From assembly GCA_031361295.1 (NCBI GenBank), contig JANMCN010000071.1:1-8722 (forward strand): a stretch of 8,722 nucleotides of DNA, written 5' to 3'. Numbering within the stretch: the first letter of the stretch is position 1; each line of letters opens with the position of its first letter. A program made the position numbers and the translations under genes. Source of the stretch: JALZOC01 sp031361295 (GTDB lineage Bacteria; Acidobacteriota; Vicinamibacteria; Vicinamibacterales; 2-12-FULL-66-21). The notes beneath the pieces were generated by a model, which did not search any database, was not told the DNA's origin, and saw nothing but the letters and a program-made list of their open reading frames with translations. Below are positions 5,574 to 8,722 of the stretch, piece after piece.

Positions 5574-5730
5574 TTATTTGAGCAACCGAGGATCGAGCGC
5601 GTGCTCGCCCGTCTCGACAATGGCGATGCGCCTCGCGTCCTGGTGAGCAGGTTGACAGGACATTGAACGTCTCGGGAACGAGCGCCGACGGCACCATCAA
5701 GAGCGCCGCCGAATCCGGGGCCAGGTTGGT
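5574..5730 (-). pseudogene. RES-domain (NAD+ phosphorylase-type) toxin, C-terminal remnant
   Basis: Read leftward, the frame gives LLMVPSALVPETFNVL. After a frame change near 5655 it continues as QPAHQDARRIAIVETGEHAL and DPRLLK, ending at TAA (TTA on plus at 5574-5576). This matches the C-terminal pattern of RES-domain proteins (VPSA-VVP-E-N-VL-NP-HPD---I, ending DPRL), the toxin of Xre-RES toxin-antitoxin pairs that deplete NAD+. Two bases appear to be missing between NVL and QPAH. The N-terminal two thirds and any Xre antitoxin are absent; upstream is the stop codon of the hybrid kinase gene. The start of this remnant is also inside the duplicated repeat, so it was already beside the kinase gene before duplication. 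Confidence 0.6.
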
Positions 5731-5984
5731 ACGCTGAGTCACGATCCACGAGACGTGGTCGCACACGGGGTCATCGGCGGCCCTCGCACATGGATCGCAC
5801 CGCCTCGAGGACGGCTGTCGCGTCGATCGGCTTTGCGACGTGTCGATCGAAGCCGGCCGTGAGCGCGCGCTCACGATCGAGTGGGCCTGCGTACGCCGTA
5901 ATCGCCGCCGACGGCAGGCGATGCCGACCAGGCGTTTCACGTTTGCGAACCTCGCGAATGAGCGTGTAGCCGTCCCCGCCAGGC
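5697..5984. repeat. Direct repeat, right copy (within the intact kinase 3' end)
   Basis: This is the parental copy of the repeat at 26-314. It covers codons from about residue 906 (of the numbering used for the kinase entry) to the stop, plus 74 bases downstream. The same-orientation pair with near-identical sequence brackets about 5.4 kb holding the toxin-antitoxin remnant, the regulator, both cytochromes and the tRNA fragment. Confidence 0.95.
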
Positions 5985-8722
5985 ATGCCGATATCTGCCA
6001 GAAGCACATCGGGGTTCGAGGTGTCGAGCTGTTGTAGAGCAGCGCCCGCGGACGACGCCGTGTAGACCGTAGCGCCAGCGGTGGTCAAAATCATGGCGAG
6101 CAATTCTCGGGCATCGTCCTCGTCCTCTACGACAAGGACGCGGCACCCCGCGAGTGAGATGCCCTCAGCGGACCCACGTGCGTCAGGGGCCCTCACCCCC
6201 CCGATGGCGTCTTCTGAAACCGGCACGCGATCGGCGCTCAGTCGGGGCAACACGACGGTAAACGCCGCCCCCTTGCCAGGCCCCGCACTCTCCGCCCGCA
6301 CCGTGCCGCCGTGGAGTTCGACGAGATGTCGCACGATCGCCAGGCCCAGCCCGAGGCCTCCGTGCTGTCGGCTCACCGAGCCGTCGGCCTGACGAAAACG
6401 CTCGAAGACGTGCGGGAGGAAGTCCGTCTCGATACCCGCGCCGTTGTCGGCAACGCGGACCTGCACGCCGCACTCGCCGGCATCCCCGAGGTCAACGTCC
6501 ACGAACCCGCCCGGCGGCGTGAACTTCACCGCATTGGCCAGCAGATTCCAGATGATCTGTTGCAGTCGCTGCGGATCCCCATCCGTGAGCCGCGCTGACG
6601 CGGCGAGATGCGACCGAATCCGGATCTGCTTGGCATCCGCCGCGGGCCGCACGGAGTCGAGTGCGACCCCGATCACGGTCCCCAGATCCACCGGCCTGAT
6701 ATCGAGCGTCAGGCCACCCGTGATGATCCGTGACACATCGAGGATGTCGGCGACGAGTTGCACCTGCAGATGCGCGTTCCGATCGATGACCTGGAGCGCA
6801 CGCTTCGTGCTGCGCCCGTCCATCGTGCCGTCCAGGAGCATCCGCGTCCAGCCCACGATGGCGTTCAACGGCGTACGCAATTCGTGCGAGAGGGTCGCCA
6901 GGAATTCATCCTTCGCCCGGTTGGCGGTCTCCGCCTCGCGCCGGGCGACCGATTCCCGCTGCAGTAGCAGCGCTCGCTCCGCCTCAGCCTGCGCCCGGGC
7001 CGTCAAATCCCGGACAAAACCGGTGAATCGAGGTGGATCTTCGCCCGGCACGCGCGTGATCGAGACTTCGACGGGAAACTCACGGCCGTCCGCGTGGCAG
7101 GCAGTCGTTTCGACGCGTCGGTCGATGAACGGTCCCTGGCCGGTGGTCAGATACCGGGCCAGACCTCCGCGATGGCTGGCGCGCAGTTCGGCCGGAATCA
7201 GGAGGTCCGCGAGTTCGCGCCCGATCGCGTCGTTCCGGGAGACGCCAAACATGCGCTCGGCTGCCGGGTTGAAATCCGTGACGACTCCTTGATGGTCCAT
7301 GCCGATGATCGCATCCAGTGCGCTCTCGAGAATGGCGCCCGTGCGCCGTTGACCCTCCAGAAGGGCCGTCTCCCCGCGCTTCCGACCGATGAACTGCCCG
7401 ACTTGATTCCCGACAGTGGACATGGTCCGAAGCAGGTCTGTATCTGGCGCCGCAACGGTGTGCGTAAAACACTCGATCACGCCGAGCACGTCATCGTCGA
7501 GACAAATCGGAAAAGCGAAGGCACCGTGGACCCGAGCGTCGCGTGCGGCGGACGCGCGAGGAAAGTTGGAATCATGGACCACATCGTCAACCCATGCGGC
7601 CTTGCCCGACGCCCAGACACGTCCCGGAAGCCCGACACCAGGGGAAAAGCGCACTTCTCGGGTGGCGGCCAGAAATGCCGCTGCGCCGGTGGCACTCTCA
7701 GTCCACGCCGTCAGGCAATGGAGTCGTTCTGCACGGGGATCAACCAGCCAGAGCGTACCGATTTGCCACTGGAGGCCCTCGCAAATGGCTCGAAGGATAT
7801 CTGGCGCCGCCTGGGTCAGATCGGTCGCGCGCGCCAGGACGTCGCCGACGGCGTACGCGGCTGAGCGTCGCCGCTCGCTCGTCTTGCGCTCCGTGATCGC
7901 GGCTGCCAGCAGGAGGCCGGTGCCTGCCAGGACACCCATGAACACCTGGAGCAGGATGAGGTTCTGATGCAACTCGGGGCCAGCGAACGGGCCTGTGCCA
8001 CGAACGGTGTGCCAGATGGTCACGCCTGACGCGGCCAGCACGACCAGCGCGGTCGTCGGGTGTCCAAGCCGCACCGCCGAAGCAATCACCAACCAAAAGA
8101 TGACGTATTCGAGAGGGTGCTGTCCGCTGATCGGGTCAAAGACCCGGCCAAACACGATATGCGTCGCGATGGCGGCGCCGATCACGAAGAGACACGTCTC
8201 GGCCCATTGTCGTCGCGACCACGTCCCCGTCGCACGCGCGACGGTGAGAATGACCGGGGCGAAGACGAGCGCGCCGAGCGCATCGCCCAACCACCAATCG
8301 AACCAGAGCGCCGAGAAGCGAAGCCAGGGTTGCACGCCCGCGCTGCACAACACCGCCACACCGATGGTGGCGCTGATGGCCGTGCTCAGCAAGGCGGCCA
8401 CGACAATGAAGGCCACGACATCGGAGATTCGACGGAGGGCGGGGTCAAAGCCGGACAATCGACGCAGCGCCGAGGCGGCAGCCACCGCTTCAAGCACATT
8501 GCCCGTCGCAATGCCAGCCGGAACCCAGAGAGGAGCGTCGGCGCCGAGATTCGCGACGAACGCCGCGAGCCATATGGCGGGCCACATCGACCGGCCCCAC
8601 AGGAGGAGAGCCGCGACAGCAATTCCCGTGGGCGCCCAGACGGTCGTGACCTGCTCCGCGACGAATGCGAGCCGGAACCCCACTCGTGCCGCAATCACGT
8701 ACGCCAGGGCGACACCGAGGCC
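5771..8722 (-). CDS. Hybrid sensor histidine kinase, MASE1-GAF-PAS-HisKA-HATPase-REC (N-terminus outside window)
   Basis: The frame is open to the right edge; the numbering here counts from a GTG at 8698, which is probably internal because MASE1-like sequence (GLGVALAYV) continues upstream. Domains in order: MASE1 membrane sensor (1-270, several hydrophobic helices, WAPTGIAVAALLLWG); GAF (about 280-437); PAS (about 450-565, IIGMDHQGVVTDFNPAAERMF); coiled linker; HisKA with phosphoacceptor H605 in ATLSHELRTPLNAIVGW; HATPase with N722 (N box), DNGAGI at 751-756 and GLGLGLAIV; REC (853-970) with acceptor D902 in LLADIGMPG, T934 and K956. It is an inner-membrane kinase that should autophosphorylate H605 and pass the phosphate to D902. 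There is no HPt domain or output domain in the chain, so a separate partner is expected. The C-terminal 70 codons are duplicated at 101-314. The signal sensed is unknown. Confidence 0.93.
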   Translation of the reverse strand, partial: GLGVALAYVIAARVGFRLAFVAEQVTTVWAPTGIAVAALLLWGRSMWPAIWLAAFVANLGADAPLWVPAGIATGNVLEAVAAASALRRLSGFDPALRRISDVVAFIVVAALLSTAISATIGVAVLCSAGVQPWLRFSALWFDWWLGDALGALVFAPVILTVARATGTWSRRQWAETCLFVIGAAIATHIVFGRVFDPISGQHPLEYVIFWLVIASAVRLGHPTTALVVLAASGVTIWHTVRGTGPFAGPELHQNLILLQVFMGVLAGTGLLLAAAITERKTSERRRSAAYAVGDVLARATDLTQAAPDILRAICEGLQWQIGTLWLVDPRAERLHCLTAWTESATGAAAFLAATREVRFSPGVGLPGRVWASGKAAWVDDVVHDSNFPRASAARDARVHGAFAFPICLDDDVLGVIECFTHTVAAPDTDLLRTMSTVGNQVGQFIGRKRGETALLEGQRRTGAILESALDAIIGMDHQGVVTDFNPAAERMFGVSRNDAIGRELADLLIPAELRASHRGGLARYLTTGQGPFIDRRVETTACHADGREFPVEVSITRVPGEDPPRFTGFVRDLTARAQAEAERALLLQRESVARREAETANRAKDEFLATLSHELRTPLNAIVGWTRMLLDGTMDGRSTKRALQVIDRNAHLQVQLVADILDVSRIITGGLTLDIRPVDLGTVIGVALDSVRPAADAKQIRIRSHLAASARLTDGDPQRLQQIIWNLLANAVKFTPPGGFVDVDLGDAGECGVQVRVADNGAGIETDFLPHVFERFRQADGSVSRQHGGLGLGLAIVRHLVELHGGTVRAESAGPGKGAAFTVVLPRLSADRVPVSEDAIGGVRAPDARGSAEGISLAGCRVLVVEDEDDARELLAMILTTAGATVYTASSAGAALQQLDTSNPDVLLADIGMPGGDGYTLIREVRKRETPGRHRLPSAAITAYAGPLDRERALTAGFDRHVAKPIDATAVLEAVRSMCEGRR

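Noticed and set aside
5418..5666. 82-codon plus-strand ORF
   Set aside because: It reads antisense through the tRNA-Asn fragment and the RES remnant, so it is best explained as a shadow, although its C-terminal half looks compositionally plausible.
6444..7292. 282-codon rightward ORF inside the hybrid kinase gene
   Set aside because: It is antisense to the conserved PAS, HisKA and HATPase domains. Serine/arginine-rich composition without motifs is typical of shadows in GC-rich DNA.

Overview
The window is GC-rich DNA from a Gram-negative bacterium. Visible signs are a Sec lipoprotein, periplasmic c-type cytochromes and a MASE1 hybrid kinase. Gene style suggests a soil or sediment lineage such as Acidobacteriota, but there is no rRNA or other phylogenetic marker, so this is an inference.

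Layout. Bases 26-314 are a truncated second copy of the 3' end of the hybrid kinase gene that fills the right third of the window. Directly joined to it is a decayed VapBC-type toxin-antitoxin pair (314-912), followed by mostly gene-less DNA with a possible AraC-family remnant (about 1018-1098). The functional core is 1293-4833. It holds a leftward gene for a SufR-like, cysteine-rich winged-helix regulator (1293-1925), an intergenic region with a 28-bp near-perfect palindrome (2110-2137), and two rightward, paralogous, 413-residue di-heme c-type cytochromes (2274-3515 and 3592-4833), the first a predicted lipoprotein and the second a predicted soluble periplasmic protein. From 4834 to 5770 lies a graveyard of leftward fragments: a possible GxxExxY-family tail, the N-terminus of a dihydrodipicolinate-reductase-like protein, the 3' half of a tRNA-Asn including CCA, and the C-terminus of a RES-domain toxin. 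From 5771 to the right edge runs a leftward MASE1-GAF-PAS-HisKA-HATPase-REC hybrid sensor kinase whose N-terminus lies outside the window.

How it fits together. The regulator carries the cysteine pattern of iron-sulfur-sensing SufR-type repressors. The palindrome in front of the cytochromes contains CAAC-N6-ATTG, one base from the CAAC-N6-GTTG pattern described for SufR. The simplest reading is a small regulon in which an Fe-S or redox-sensing repressor controls a pair of MauG/di-heme-peroxidase-like cytochromes. The surroundings (tRNA 3' scar, direct repeats of about 288 bp, three or more broken accessory genes) show that this cassette sits in a recombination-prone, island-like stretch. The two kinase-derived direct repeats bracket about 5.4 kb that homologous recombination could delete.
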